A DNA stretch of 64,000 nt from Streptomyces sp. V1I1. GTDB taxonomy: Bacteria > Actinomycetota > Actinomycetes > Streptomycetales > Streptomycetaceae. A program made the position numbers and the translations under genes. Shown in pieces: positions 54,279-62,506 of the stretch; positions within the stretch are counted from its first letter, which is position 1; every line of letters begins with the position of its first letter. The notes under the pieces are model-generated. The model made no database searches, was not told where the DNA came from, and saw only the letters and a list, made by a program, of their open reading frames with translations. The stretch is taken from positions 4,217,001 through 4,281,000 of the forward strand of contig NZ_JAUSZH010000001.1 of assembly GCF_030817355.1 (NCBI RefSeq), in the 5' to 3' direction.

Positions 54279-54307
54279 GGACCCCGGAACCTCCAGTTCT
54301 GGGGTCC
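54279..54307 (+). terminator. Terminator of the GG-leader peptide gene
   Basis: A 12-bp stem (GGACCCCGGAAC / GTTCTGGGGTCC, one G-T pair) with a 5-nt loop, 81 bases after the stop. Confidence 0.75.
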
Positions 54308-54397
54308 ATGCATTTTCCCGAGGGCTTTTATGCGCGGATGCGAGGGGGAAGGCGCGACGGGTATTGCAGTGCCGGCGTACATCGTCGGGCACGCGCG

Positions 54398-54612
54398 TCA
54401 CCCGAACGTCCGCGGGCCCACGGCGGCGAGCAGCTCCAGGGCCTGGTTGTCGGGTGTGCCCGGCGCGGCGGTGTTGACGACCAGGCGCAGCGTCGAGCCT
54501 GCGGCCTCCAGCACATCGCAGTCGAGCGTCAGCCGCCCGACCTCTGGATGCTCAACCGTCTTGAGCTGCGAGGTGCTCGCGGCGACGTCAGTGCGCGCCC
54601 ACAGTTTCCTCA
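54398..54612 (-). pseudogene. C-terminal stump of an XRE/MmyB-like regulator
   Basis: About 70 residues (KLWARTDVAASTSQLKTVEHPEVGRLTLDCDVLEAAGSTLRLVVNTAAPGTPDNQALELLAAVG) match the end of the ligand-binding domain of MmyB-type HTH regulators. The HTH and most of the protein are missing. The break at about 54605 coincides with the break of the ene-reductase stump on the other strand. Confidence 0.75.
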
Positions 54613-54749
54613 TCGCCAACCCAGACCTGGTCACCCGGTTCGCCCTGGGCCGCGATCTGGCGGCCGGCGACCCTGCCACGTACTACTCCGGCGCCGCCGA
54701 CGGCTACGTCGACCACCCCGTGAGCAATTGGCGGGCCAACGCCCAGTAG
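54603..54749 (+). pseudogene. C-terminal stump of an Old Yellow Enzyme-type ene-reductase
   Basis: The last 48 residues (FLIANPDLVTRFALGRDLAA ... DPATYYSGAADGYVDHP) match the C-terminus of OYE-family alkene reductases (FIANPDL ... YGGGAEGYTDYP). Everything before is absent, replaced by the MmyB stump on the opposite strand. A recombination junction. Confidence 0.75.
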
Positions 54750-54841
54750 CGCACAGCGCGGTTCGGGCCCGCTCGGCTGCCGGCGCCCTGCCCCGACGGG
54801 CCGCTGTTGCATCAGCGGACAGCTCTGAACCACAGGACGCA

Positions 54842-54875
54842 GAAGACCCCGGCCGGTTACCCGGTCGGGGTCTTC
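54842..54875. terminator. Island terminator 1
   Basis: Hairpin GAAGACCCCGGCCGG / CCGGTCGGGGTCTTC (one mismatch), directly left of tRNA fragment 1. Confidence 0.7.
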
Positions 54876-54879
54876 AAGC

Positions 54880-54910
54880 GCCCGGTGAGGCAATGGCGGA
54901 GGATACGAGA
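54880..54910 (-). repeat. tRNA-Ser(GGA) 3'-end fragment 1 (short att remnant)
   Basis: 31 bases matching the sequence around the 3' end of the intact tRNA at 63438-63522, including the CCA flank (CCCGGTGAGGCAATGGCGG then AGGATACGAGA), with one base missing. Homology stops inside the T-arm. Left boundary of the tandem island. Confidence 0.7.
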
Positions 54911-55123
54911 CGGCCCGCCCCGCGGCTCGCGTCCCCCGACCCTGCCGTGCGACTCGTCTCGCCTTCATCGGGGACGACCCCGCGCCCACACGCCTCACCT
55001 GGGCGGACAGGACGAGCTGCCGCTGCCTCGTCTCAACTCGTCCACGGCGCTTTCCCGTCCGGGAGTGTGGGTGTGTCAGGCCGGCCAACTGCCGGTCGAA
55101 CGCACCGAGACGGGAGACCTGTC

Positions 55124-55246
55124 ATGCCCCGACGACCACTGAGCCGTCGCGAGCGACTGACCCTGATGGGAATCATCCTGGGCAGCCTCGTTTCCGCCAT
55201 CGCGGGAGCGGCCACCAGCGAGGCCCTGAGGATGCTGCTGCCGTGA
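55124..55246 (+). CDS. Small membrane peptide upstream of the repeat-NTPase gene
   Basis: A 40-residue peptide: MPRRPLSRRERLTLMGIILG then SLVSAIAGAATSEALRMLLP, one TM helix with a basic start. GGGAG lies 8 bases before the ATG. It precedes the large NTPase gene by 150 bases and may be its partner; function unknown. Confidence 0.5.
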   Translation: MPRRPLSRRERLTLMGIILGSLVSAIAGAATSEALRMLLP

Positions 55247-55396
55247 GCAAGCGAACTCGAAGCGCCTTGGCACATGCCCTGACGCGCACCCCTCCGCTCC
55301 CGTACAGCAACGAAGGCGCGGACGACGAATGCCCTGCGTCCTTGCCAATCCGTCACCTTGTGTGTGGCGTCGGTTCCGATACGCAAGGATGCTTCG

Positions 55397-58300
55397 ATGA
55401 CCGGTCACAGGAGTAGTCCGCGGCAGGGCAGCCAGCGGTGCATCCCGCAGCCCCGGGCCGTGACCCCGGCGGCGCTGCGTGACTTGAAGGACTACGTGTA
55501 CCGGCTCTATGTGGAAGCCGGGACACCGCCCGTGCAGCACATAGCGAGTGAGATCGAGAACGACGACACGTTCCGCGGCAGCCCTTCGAAGGCCACGGTC
55601 CACCGGATCATCGCCTCAGAGGAACTGTTGGCGGGACAGGAGGATGTCGTCTCCGTTGCCGTGCTGCTGGCACGCGAAGCGGGCAAGGACGCAAGCGAGG
55701 TGGGGACCCGGGTCAAGAACATGTGGGTCGCCGCCCGGCTCGCACAGCCTCTGGGGACCCCCGTGAAGGACCTCGATCCGTTCGCCCTGGAGGTACACCG
55801 GGCCATCAGCGTGCCCGGTCAGGAGTCGCTGCCCATGCTGCCCCGCTACGTCGAGCGGGATCACGATTTCGCGCTGAGCGAGGTCGTGGACCGGGCGGCA
55901 GGTGGCGAGAGCCTCCTTGTCACGCTGGTCGGGGAGTCCTCGACGGGGAAGACCAGGGCCTGCTGGGAGGCGTTACGCCGACTCCCTGAAGGATGGCGTG
56001 TGTGGCACCCCTACGATCCGACGCGCCCCGATTCCGCGCTTGTTCACATCGCGGAAGCCGGCCCACGAACCGTGATCTGGCTCAATGAAGCCCAGCACTA
56101 CCTCCTCGCCCCGGACGCGAAGGCCGCCGAACGCATCACCGCAGGACTGCGCACGGCTCTCGGCGACCGACGGCGTGGCCCTCTACTGGTCCTCGCCACC
56201 ATCTGGCCGCGATTCTGGGACCCTCTGACGGTCCCCTCCGCCACGGGGTTCGACGACCGGTTCGAACAGCAGCGCAAACTCCTCACAGGGGTTGGCCGGT
56301 ACATCCTGGTGCCCAAGGCGTTCACCGACAGCGACATGCGCCAGGCACGTCGGGAGGCGGCCGGCGACCCACGACTGGCCAGTGCCCTGACCGGCGCCAC
56401 CGACGGGGAGATCACACAGTTCCTCGCCGGCGTCCCGAGGCTCATGACCCGCTATCGATGCGCGCCCCCCGGCGCGGCAGCGCTGATCCATGCGGCCATG
56501 GACTACCGACGACTCGGACATGGCCCCGCGATGCCCCATGCGCTCCTCGCCGAGGCTGCCGAGGGCTACCTCACGGACCACGAACTCGGCTGCCTCGGAG
56601 ACGACTGGTTGGATGCGGCTCTGGCGTACTGCGCCACGCCGTGCCATGGGGTTCCGGGGCCGCTGACAAAGATTCCGCGCAGGAGCAACGACGTCGGCGG
56701 GACGGCGTACCGGCTCGCCGACTATCTGGAACAGCAGGGCCGCGTGGAGCGCCGGCTGCTGTGCCCGCCGGCCTCCTTCTGGGAGGCAGCCGCCCGTCAC
56801 TGCCACGGCAACGAGGAACGCGCCACGCTGGCGCAGGCGGCGGAGGCCCGGGGTCGGCTGCGTGCTGCCGTGGGTCTCTACGAGGTGGCTCTCGAGGACG
56901 GGAACACCGACGTGCAGCCCGACCTGGCCCGGCTCCGCGAAGGCGCGGGAGACATCGCCAAGGCAAAGGAGCTCTACGAGGCCGCCTTGAAGGCCGATCG
57001 CCAGGCGCGATGGGAGCTCGTCCGGCTGCGGGAGATCACAGGGGAGGTGGGGGAAGCCGAGGAATTGGCCAACGCGGCCGCCAACCAGGGCGACACCACC
57101 CCCCTGACGCGGCTGGCTCGGCTGCGGCAGGAGTCCGGCGACGAGGAGAGTGCGGAGCGCCTGATGCGCGCCGCCGCTGCCATAGGGGAGATCAGGACGT
57201 TCGCTGAGCTGGCTCGGTCCAGGGAAGGTGCGGGAAACCAAGAAGGAGCGGAGGAACTTGCCTTCACGGCTCTGACCCGAGCGGGCAGCACATACGCCCT
57301 GTCGGAACTGGTGCGCATGCGGGAGAAGTCCGGCGACGGCGAGGGTGCCGAGCGCCTGGTACAGGCCGCCGTCGCGCGGGGCAAGGTCCGCCCGGCGGTC
57401 AGGCTGGCCCGGATGAGGCAGCGGGCCGGCGACAGCGAGAGTGCGGAACGCCTTCTGGACCTCGCTGCCGGCTCAGGCAGCAGGTTCGCCCTGACCGAGC
57501 GGGCTCGCCTGCGGAGGAGGGCGGGAGACAGCAACGGGGCGGAATCACTCCTTCGTTCGGCTGTGCACCAGGGCAGCACGATTGCCCTGACCGAGCTGGC
57601 TCGCCTGCGGGAGAAGGCGGGCGACGCGGAGGGAGCGCTGCGTCTGTACCGTGCCGCGGCCGACAAGGGCAGCACCGATGCGCTGGCCGCCCTGGCTCTG
57701 CTGCGGGAGGAGGCCGGGGCCAGCGAGGAGGCTGAACGCATGGCCTGCAGCGCCGCTGATGCGGGCAGTACCTTCGCCCTGCTCGAGTTGGTGTGGCTGC
57801 GGGAGAAGACTCGTGACCGCCACGGTGCCGAGCGCTTGGCGGACACCGCTCAGCGTGCGGGCAACACAGGAGCGCTCGTACTGCTCGCCCGGTTGCGTGA
57901 AGAGGCCGGGGACAAGAAGGGCGCCGAACATCTCGTGCTCCGTGCGGCTCTTGCCGGCCACAGCCTCGCGCTCAATGAGTTCGTTCTTCGGAGAGAGGCG
58001 AGCGGCGACAGTGAAGGGGCCGAACGCCTGGCCTCGGCAGGAGGCAGTCAGGTGCTGGCCCAACTGGCCCAACTACGGGAGGTGGCCGGAAGGACTCAGG
58101 ACGCGGAGTGTCTGTACCGTCTCGCGGCCGACAAGGGGGAGACCCGGGTGCTGGGCGAGCTGGCCCGTCTGAAGGAAGAGGCGGAGGACCACGAGGCGGC
58201 GGACGAGTTCGCCCGGAGGGCGGCGCACGCCGGTCACGTGGAGGCGTTCTCCGATCTCGCCCAACTTCGCGCCGGAAGAGGGAAGTTCCAGGACGCCGAC

Positions 58301-58444
58301 CGTCTTTACCGTGCCGCTGCTGATGCGGGATACGGCGAAGCGCTGACCCGGCTGGCGGAGCTGCGCAAGCGGTGGGACCCCGATTGGGAGAACCTGCTGC
58401 GATACGGCCTCACCGCCGACGGCGACACGTCAAAGCCCTGGTGA
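55397..58444 (+). CDS. HTH/STAND-like P-loop protein with about 15 32-residue repeats
   Basis: A 1015-residue protein. Residues about 15-75 look like a helix-turn-helix segment (ALRDLKDYVYRLYVEAGTPPVQHIASEIENDD ... SKATVHRIIAS). A P-loop follows: VGESSTGKTRA (178-188, Lys185), and a Walker B-like VIWLNEAQHYL (Asn230-Glu231). From about residue 510 to 1000 there are some 15 helical repeats of 32 residues with consensus LARLREEAGDxEGAERLYRAAA. The period is shorter than the 34 of TPR. The ATG at 55397 follows AAGGA. Architecture, isolation and island setting suggest a STAND-type signal or defence protein; no activity is proven by sequence. Confidence 0.78.
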   Translation: MTGHRSSPRQGSQRCIPQPRAVTPAALRDLKDYVYRLYVEAGTPPVQHIASEIENDDTFRGSPSKATVHRIIASEELLAGQEDVVSVAVLLAREAGKDASEVGTRVKNMWVAARLAQPLGTPVKDLDPFALEVHRAISVPGQESLPMLPRYVERDHDFALSEVVDRAAGGESLLVTLVGESSTGKTRACWEALRRLPEGWRVWHPYDPTRPDSALVHIAEAGPRTVIWLNEAQHYLLAPDAKAAERITAGLRTALGDRRRGPLLVLATIWPRFWDPLTVPSATGFDDRFEQQRKLLTGVGRYILVPKAFTDSDMRQARREAAGDPRLASALTGATDGEITQFLAGVPRLMTRYRCAPPGAAALIHAAMDYRRLGHGPAMPHALLAEAAEGYLTDHELGCLGDDWLDAALAYCATPCHGVPGPLTKIPRRSNDVGGTAYRLADYLEQQGRVERRLLCPPASFWEAAARHCHGNEERATLAQAAEARGRLRAAVGLYEVALEDGNTDVQPDLARLREGAGDIAKAKELYEAALKADRQARWELVRLREITGEVGEAEELANAAANQGDTTPLTRLARLRQESGDEESAERLMRAAAAIGEIRTFAELARSREGAGNQEGAEELAFTALTRAGSTYALSELVRMREKSGDGEGAERLVQAAVARGKVRPAVRLARMRQRAGDSESAERLLDLAAGSGSRFALTERARLRRRAGDSNGAESLLRSAVHQGSTIALTELARLREKAGDAEGALRLYRAAADKGSTDALAALALLREEAGASEEAERMACSAADAGSTFALLELVWLREKTRDRHGAERLADTAQRAGNTGALVLLARLREEAGDKKGAEHLVLRAALAGHSLALNEFVLRREASGDSEGAERLASAGGSQVLAQLAQLREVAGRTQDAECLYRLAADKGETRVLGELARLKEEAEDHEAADEFARRAAHAGHVEAFSDLAQLRAGRGKFQDADRLYRAAADAGYGEALTRLAELRKRWDPDWENLLRYGLTADGDTSKPW

Positions 58445-59282
58445 TCGACGTCAACGGCGGCCCAGCCGGGGCCGCGAACCCACGCGCCCTGGCATAGCCA
58501 GTTCGGCCCGTAGCGCGTCTTCCAGTGCTGAAAGACCATCCTCCACGCCCTGGAGCGGCCATTCGTCCGTCGTTGTACTGCCCTCGAAGATCACGGGCTG
58601 GACCCGAAGCAGGGCACTGTGCAGCGTGACGAAGGCCCCGACCGCGGAGGGTCGGGGCCTTCGTCGTATTGCCCGGTGAGAGCAATGGCGGAGGATACGA
58701 GATTCGAACTCGTGAGGGTTGCCCCCAACACGCTTTCCAAATGTTCGTCTGGGGGTACAGGGGTGTGCGGGAGCGTTCTGACCTGCGGTGCGGCTGTGGC
58801 GGGTGGGGCTCCTGAACGGAGCTGTACGGAGGTGAATGCAACCAGAACTGCAACCATCGCCCGCCTATTTGCCGCTCTCCGTACCACTGGAGAGCCTGGC
58901 CGGTCACTGCCGAGATGCAGGCGAAGTCGTGGTCGCGGTGCAGGAGGGTGAGCCCTTGCAGCTCGGCCGTCGCGGCGACGACGAGATCCACCGCACCCGC
59001 ACTGCGATGCTTTCCCTGTTTGGTGAGAGCTTCCTGGACCTGCCAGGCGCGGTCGTAGGCGCGGTCGTCGACGGGAACCCAACCGAAGATCAGCCGCATG
59101 TCCTCGATGCCGCGCGCACTGTCGGCGGCCGACCGGGCGCTGTAGAAGAACTCAAGCTCGGTGATCGGGCAGGTGGCGATGAGCCCGGCGGCTGCCGCCT
59201 GGTCCCAGCCGTACTGCTCCGCGTCCTCGCGCATGAACCGAGCGAGCGCGCTGGTGTCGATCAGGAACTGGGCCGCGTTCAC
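58410..59282 (-). CDS. PIN-domain toxin (VapC-like) with run-on C-terminus through the att site
   Basis: Residues 1-133 are a PIN ribonuclease: FLIDTSALARFM (Asp), CPITELEFFYSA (Glu), SAGAVDLVVAATAE (Asp) and LLHRDHDFACIS (Asp), the four acidic residues expected. VapC toxins cleave specific tRNAs or rRNA. After about residue 138 the frame runs on for 150 residues through the arm-type repeat (giving WLQFWLH), the tRNA fragment (KACWGQPSRVRISYPPPLL) and into the end of the repeat-NTPase gene. The usual stop is missing. GTG start overlaps the antitoxin stop (GTGA). Confidence 0.8.
   Translation of the reverse strand: MNAAQFLIDTSALARFMREDAEQYGWDQAAAAGLIATCPITELEFFYSARSAADSARGIEDMRLIFGWVPVDDRAYDRAWQVQEALTKQGKHRSAGAVDLVVAATAELQGLTLLHRDHDFACISAVTGQALQWYGERQIGGRWLQFWLHSPPYSSVQEPHPPQPHRRSERSRTPLYPQTNIWKACWGQPSRVRISYPPPLLSPGNTTKAPTLRGRGLRHAAQCPASGPARDLRGQYNDGRMAAPGRGGWSFSTGRRATGRTGYARARGFAAPAGPPLTSITRALTCRRRR
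58629..58662. terminator. Island terminator 2
   Basis: A 14-bp perfect stem (CGAAGGCCCCGACC / GGTCGGGGCCTTCG, 6-nt loop) directly left of tRNA fragment 2; it differs in sequence from the other three. Confidence 0.8.
58665..58740 (-). repeat. tRNA-Ser(GGA) 3'-half fragment 2 (att site, left end of element E1)
   Basis: 76 bases match 63414-63490 with one missing G, covering the tRNA 3' half from the anticodon (CGCTTTCCAA) past the CCA into the 3' flank. Beyond the anticodon it diverges to ATGTTCGTC, shared with fragment 3 and not with the intact tRNA. Confidence 0.88.
58834..58856 (+). repeat. E1 left arm-type direct repeat
   Basis: TGCAACC twice with a 12-base period, embedded in GAATGCAACCAGAACTGCAA. 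Its partner is at 62240-62262. Likely integrase arm-binding site. Confidence 0.6.
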
Positions 59283-59494
59283 CGGCGGTAGTTCCCCTTG
59301 TTCTCGAACAGCTCCAGATCGAATGCGCCGTCCCCGGCCGAGGCCCGCAGCCGGGCGAGAGCCAGGGCGCGACGCCGACTCTCCAGCACCTCGCGAAGAG
59401 CGGTGTTGACTGTCTCCTTCTTGGTGCTCGTCCCGAGGGCTTTCGCCACGTCCGCGACCAGGTCGTCGTCCAGGTCGATAACCGTCCGACTCAC
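59279..59494 (-). CDS. VapB-type antitoxin
   Basis: A 71-residue ribbon-helix-helix antitoxin: SRTVIDLDDDLVADVAKALGTSTKKETVNTALREVLESRRRALALARL, then a toxin-binding tail (AFDLELFENKGNYRR). GTG at 59494 follows GGGAGG by 5 bases. Its stop overlaps the toxin start. It should neutralise the PIN protein and repress the pair's promoter. Confidence 0.88.
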   Translation of the reverse strand: MSRTVIDLDDDLVADVAKALGTSTKKETVNTALREVLESRRRALALARLRASAGDGAFDLELFENKGNYRR

Positions 59495-59597
59495 GAGTGC
59501 CTCCCTGATATCAAATGTGGGGTTAAGTACATCTCGCGTGCGTGCCCCGCGAGGTGGCACACCCGGTCATCCGGGCACCCGGCCTGGCCGCCGAGTC

Positions 59598-62027
59598 CTA
59601 CGCGGGCATCACGCCGTGGATGCGGGAGAGAGTGAAGACGCGTTCCGCTTCGCGCAGGTGGCACCAGGCGTCGAGGTAGGGCGGGTCGAGTTCCAGGTCG
59701 CTGAGGGTGCGTACGGTCCGGTTGCCCGAGGTGGCGATGTACTCGACCGTGATGGCCGCACCGGTGTCGATGGCATGGGCGACCTGGCGGACGTCGCTGT
59801 ACGACAGGTGCTTCGCGTATCCGGCGATGATCTCCTCGGTGTCCGTCGCGAAAGGCACCCCGCTCCCGAACGGGTCGGGTTCCGGCGCCGTCGGCGGGGC
59901 CTTGAGCAGCCGGTCGGCCAGGACGTCCATCCCGGCGTCGGTGGGCATGTCCGAGGCGCGGGTTGCGGTGGTCCGGGGGCCGCGCCGCCCGACGTTCCTT
60001 CGCGGGGGCGGGACGGCAGCGGCGGCCCTGTGCGGCAGGCGCTTTTCGATGCGTACCGTTCCCCCGGCGGTCTCGGCGACCGGGGCGTAGCCCGCAGCAC
60101 GGAGCGCGGCGAGAGCCGTCGCGGGTGGGCTGCCGCTGACCAGGACCGTCGGGGCGAGCTGCCGCAAGGCGAGCTTGGACAGTGCGCGGTGGGCGGCGAG
60201 TTCGGCCAGGAGCGCGGGTTCGTCGCCGTGGATGACACAGGCCGCGGGGGCGATGCGCACCCGCCCGTGACCTCGTGCGGTGTCGGCGATGAGATAGGTC
60301 AGCGGCTGTGGCAGGGCTGTGGCGGAGCCGGCTGCCAGGTCCGCTGTGATGTCGTCCGGGGTGCGGCCGGCGTCCAGGGCCCGGCGGATACTGCCGGCAC
60401 TGAAGCGCCATACCGACGCCGTGCCACTGGTCTCTCGGCCGGCCATCGAATCCAGCAGCGCTGCGAGTCGCGCGGACGGGGTGCCGGTGACGACGGCGGT
60501 GAGGTCGGCGCCGATCCGGGCCGTCGTGGTCGCGGGGGGCAGCAGCCGCCGGGCCGTGATGTCGAGCTCTTCGTCGGCGTGGGCCGCCAGGTGGGCACCG
60601 AGCGGGGACAGCGCACCCCGTGCCAGCACGCCCAGCAGTTCGCCTTCGCGGATCACGGTGCTGAACGGTGCCGTGTCCTGGGGCGAGGCGTCGTCGGCGA
60701 GCGGACGGTGCCAGGCCACGAGTGGCCCCAGCTCCGACGCGACCTTCACACCCTGTCCTGCCGGGAGCCCCGCTGCCGCGGTGAGCAGCCCGTGGCGGGC
60801 CTGCAGACAGCCGCCGCAGTCAGGCGCACCGGCGAGCGCGGGAAGCGCCTTGTTGTCTTCGTCGCGCGCCCGGGTGGGGGTGAGCGGCAGGTCCCGCCAT
60901 GCCCGGAGCAGTACGGCGAGTTGTTCTGCGGGCTCCTGCTCGGCCCAGGCGTCGTACGCCTCGGTGGGAGGTACGCGATCGCCGTCGCGGGCCAGCAGTC
61001 CGGCGGCGTACGCGGTCTCCAGGGCGATGCGTACGACGGCGTCGTCCGCTTGGGCGGCCTTGCCGAGCCGGGCCAGTTCACGCGCGCCGATCCCGCCCGA
61101 CTTCAGCCGGGTCGGTGGAGCGGTCGCGCACGCCGAAAGGACGGAGGCGGCATGGGCCGCGAACGCGGTGGCGGCCACCGCGGCCTCCCGCTCCACCTCC
61201 GAGGAGGTGATGGGCACCAACTGTGTGACGGGCGGCAGAGGTTCGAACGGAGCGTGCCAATCGGGGCCCCGCAGAGCCAAGGCCACCTCGACCGGCATCC
61301 GGACGGGCCCGTACCGGTGACGGTCCTGGAGCAGAAGCCCGCGGTCGAGTGCCCATCGGGCGTCTGGTTGGAGGTCGCGGCCAGGAGCCCCGAACGCGAC
61401 GAACAGTGACTGACGCGGCGTGGACCTGGCGCTCTGTTCAAGCAACTTCCGTGTGGCCGCCGGTGCTTGAGCCACCAACGCGGCGACCCGTTCCGCGTCA
61501 CTGTGATGCTCCACCAGTGCCGCGAGTCGCTGCTGCTTGGTGCCGGGTGGCTTGATACCCAGGACCGCCAGCATGCCGCGCAGTTCCTCCGAGGTGGTGC
61601 CGGCCAGCAGCTCTTCCAGCGGGGCGTCAAGTCCCAGGGGCGTGCTCCACGCCTGCCGCAAGGGCGTAGGCATGCGGAGTGCCTCGTTGCCGTCGTGCCA
61701 CACGAGCGCCCGATCCGACAGCGCCTCCAGGGTCGCGTCCAGCGCGTGTACCGCCGCAGGGGATGTCGAGCCGAGCAACTCCGCGAGGCTGTCCCGGGTC
61801 GCTCGTGCTCCCAGGGCTGCCAGCGCCTCGGCGGCCTGCAAGCACGGCAGCGTGAGTTGCGGCAGGACGAGTGCCACGGACCCCGGACGTTGGAGACGGT
61901 CCGCCAGTTCCCCCACCGAGCGTGGTTCCGGAGAGGAGGCTGCGTCCTTCCGCATGGCGAGTACGCGTGCCAGGCGGGAACCGTCGAGTTCGCTCAGCCA
62001 AGTCGCAAGCGTCGATCGGGACTTCAT
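59598..62027 (-). CDS. Helicase-associated (XPB/Ssl2-like) domain protein
   Basis: An 809-residue protein of the actinobacterial helicase-associated type. It has tandem winged-helix-like N-terminal parts (LPCLQAAEALAALGARATRDSLAELLG; TSEELRGMLAVLGIKPPGTKQQRLAALV), a central XPB/Ssl2-like region (VLARGALSPLG ... FSTVIREGELLGVLARG; PLTYLIADTARGHGRVRIAPAACVIHGDEP) and a C-terminal WYL-like strand set (AITVEYIATSGNRTVRTLSDLELDPPYLDAWCHLREAERVFTLSRIHGV). No helicase Walker motifs are seen. It is the main cargo of element E1. A regulatory or DNA-binding role is inferred. Start ATG at 62027. Confidence 0.8.
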   Translation of the reverse strand: MKSRSTLATWLSELDGSRLARVLAMRKDAASSPEPRSVGELADRLQRPGSVALVLPQLTLPCLQAAEALAALGARATRDSLAELLGSTSPAAVHALDATLEALSDRALVWHDGNEALRMPTPLRQAWSTPLGLDAPLEELLAGTTSEELRGMLAVLGIKPPGTKQQRLAALVEHHSDAERVAALVAQAPAATRKLLEQSARSTPRQSLFVAFGAPGRDLQPDARWALDRGLLLQDRHRYGPVRMPVEVALALRGPDWHAPFEPLPPVTQLVPITSSEVEREAAVAATAFAAHAASVLSACATAPPTRLKSGGIGARELARLGKAAQADDAVVRIALETAYAAGLLARDGDRVPPTEAYDAWAEQEPAEQLAVLLRAWRDLPLTPTRARDEDNKALPALAGAPDCGGCLQARHGLLTAAAGLPAGQGVKVASELGPLVAWHRPLADDASPQDTAPFSTVIREGELLGVLARGALSPLGAHLAAHADEELDITARRLLPPATTTARIGADLTAVVTGTPSARLAALLDSMAGRETSGTASVWRFSAGSIRRALDAGRTPDDITADLAAGSATALPQPLTYLIADTARGHGRVRIAPAACVIHGDEPALLAELAAHRALSKLALRQLAPTVLVSGSPPATALAALRAAGYAPVAETAGGTVRIEKRLPHRAAAAVPPPRRNVGRRGPRTTATRASDMPTDAGMDVLADRLLKAPPTAPEPDPFGSGVPFATDTEEIIAGYAKHLSYSDVRQVAHAIDTGAAITVEYIATSGNRTVRTLSDLELDPPYLDAWCHLREAERVFTLSRIHGVMPA

Positions 62028-62239
62028 GAGGGTGCACCTCGACAGACAGGGAACGTCACAGGCGGCCGAAGCCGCTTCGGCGCCAAGGTCAAGGATGGCG
62101 CAGTTCCATGATCCGCGGATGCCGTACGAAGACAGAGTTTGGGGCACCTCCCCGCCGCGGGCCCAGCCCGACGAGACGAGCCGACGGCAGTAGAAGATCC
62201 GGCTACCCGCTCGCCGAAATATCCTTAATAGGGGGATAT

Positions 62240-62262
62240 GAATGCAACCAAAACTGCAACCA
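62240..62262 (+). repeat. E1 right arm-type direct repeat
   Basis: TGCAACC twice with a 12-base period (GAATGCAACCAAAACTGCAA), matching the E1 left copy in 22 of 23 positions. Confidence 0.6.
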
Positions 62263-62267
62263 GCGCA

Positions 62268-62303
62268 CGGCGAAGAGCCGAGCCGCGATTGCGGCTCGGC
62301 TCT
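62268..62303. terminator. Island terminator 3
   Basis: A 16-bp stem (CGAAGAGCCGAGCCGC and complement) with a 4-nt loop, directly left of tRNA fragment 3. Confidence 0.8.
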
Positions 62304-62326
62304 TCGTTTCGCCTGTTCAGGCGGCT

Positions 62327-62388
62327 GCGGAGGATACGAGATTCGAACTCGTGAGGGGTTGCCCCCAACACGCTTTCCAAATGTTCGT
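62327..62388 (-). repeat. tRNA-Ser(GGA) 3'-half fragment 3 (att site between E1 and E2)
   Basis: Identical to the tRNA from discriminator G to the anticodon (GGAGGATACGAG ... CGCTTTCCAA), then the alternative ATGTTCGTC as in fragment 2. Here homology on the other side stops exactly at the tRNA 3' end; no CCA flank. Confidence 0.88.
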
Positions 62389-62473
62389 CCGGAGGTTCGG
62401 CAGTGATCAGGAACGTTCTGACCTGCGACGGAGCGGGGTTACGGGCGGGTGGTGGACGGTGCTGGACGGGGGC

Positions 62474-62496
62474 GAATGAGACCAGAATTGAGACCA
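62474..62496 (+). repeat. E2 left arm-type direct repeat
   Basis: TGAGACC twice with a 12-base period (GAATGAGACCAGAATTGAGA). Same position relative to its att core as the E1 left copy, but a different heptamer. Confidence 0.6.
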
Positions 62497-62506
62497 GGGC
62501 GTCGGG

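Noticed and set aside
53426..54382. N-terminal extension of the PP2C phosphatase in the same open frame
   Set aside because: The frame stays open but shows no domain similarity and crosses the peptide gene; a start at 53425 is more credible.
58665..58740. A second functional tRNA-Ser at fragment 2 or 3
   Set aside because: Both lack the 5' half from the anticodon stem outward and cannot fold into a cloverleaf.
59298..61409. Open frame antisense to the helicase-associated gene
   Set aside because: Gly/Arg-rich shadow frame; the minus-strand protein has recognisable domains.
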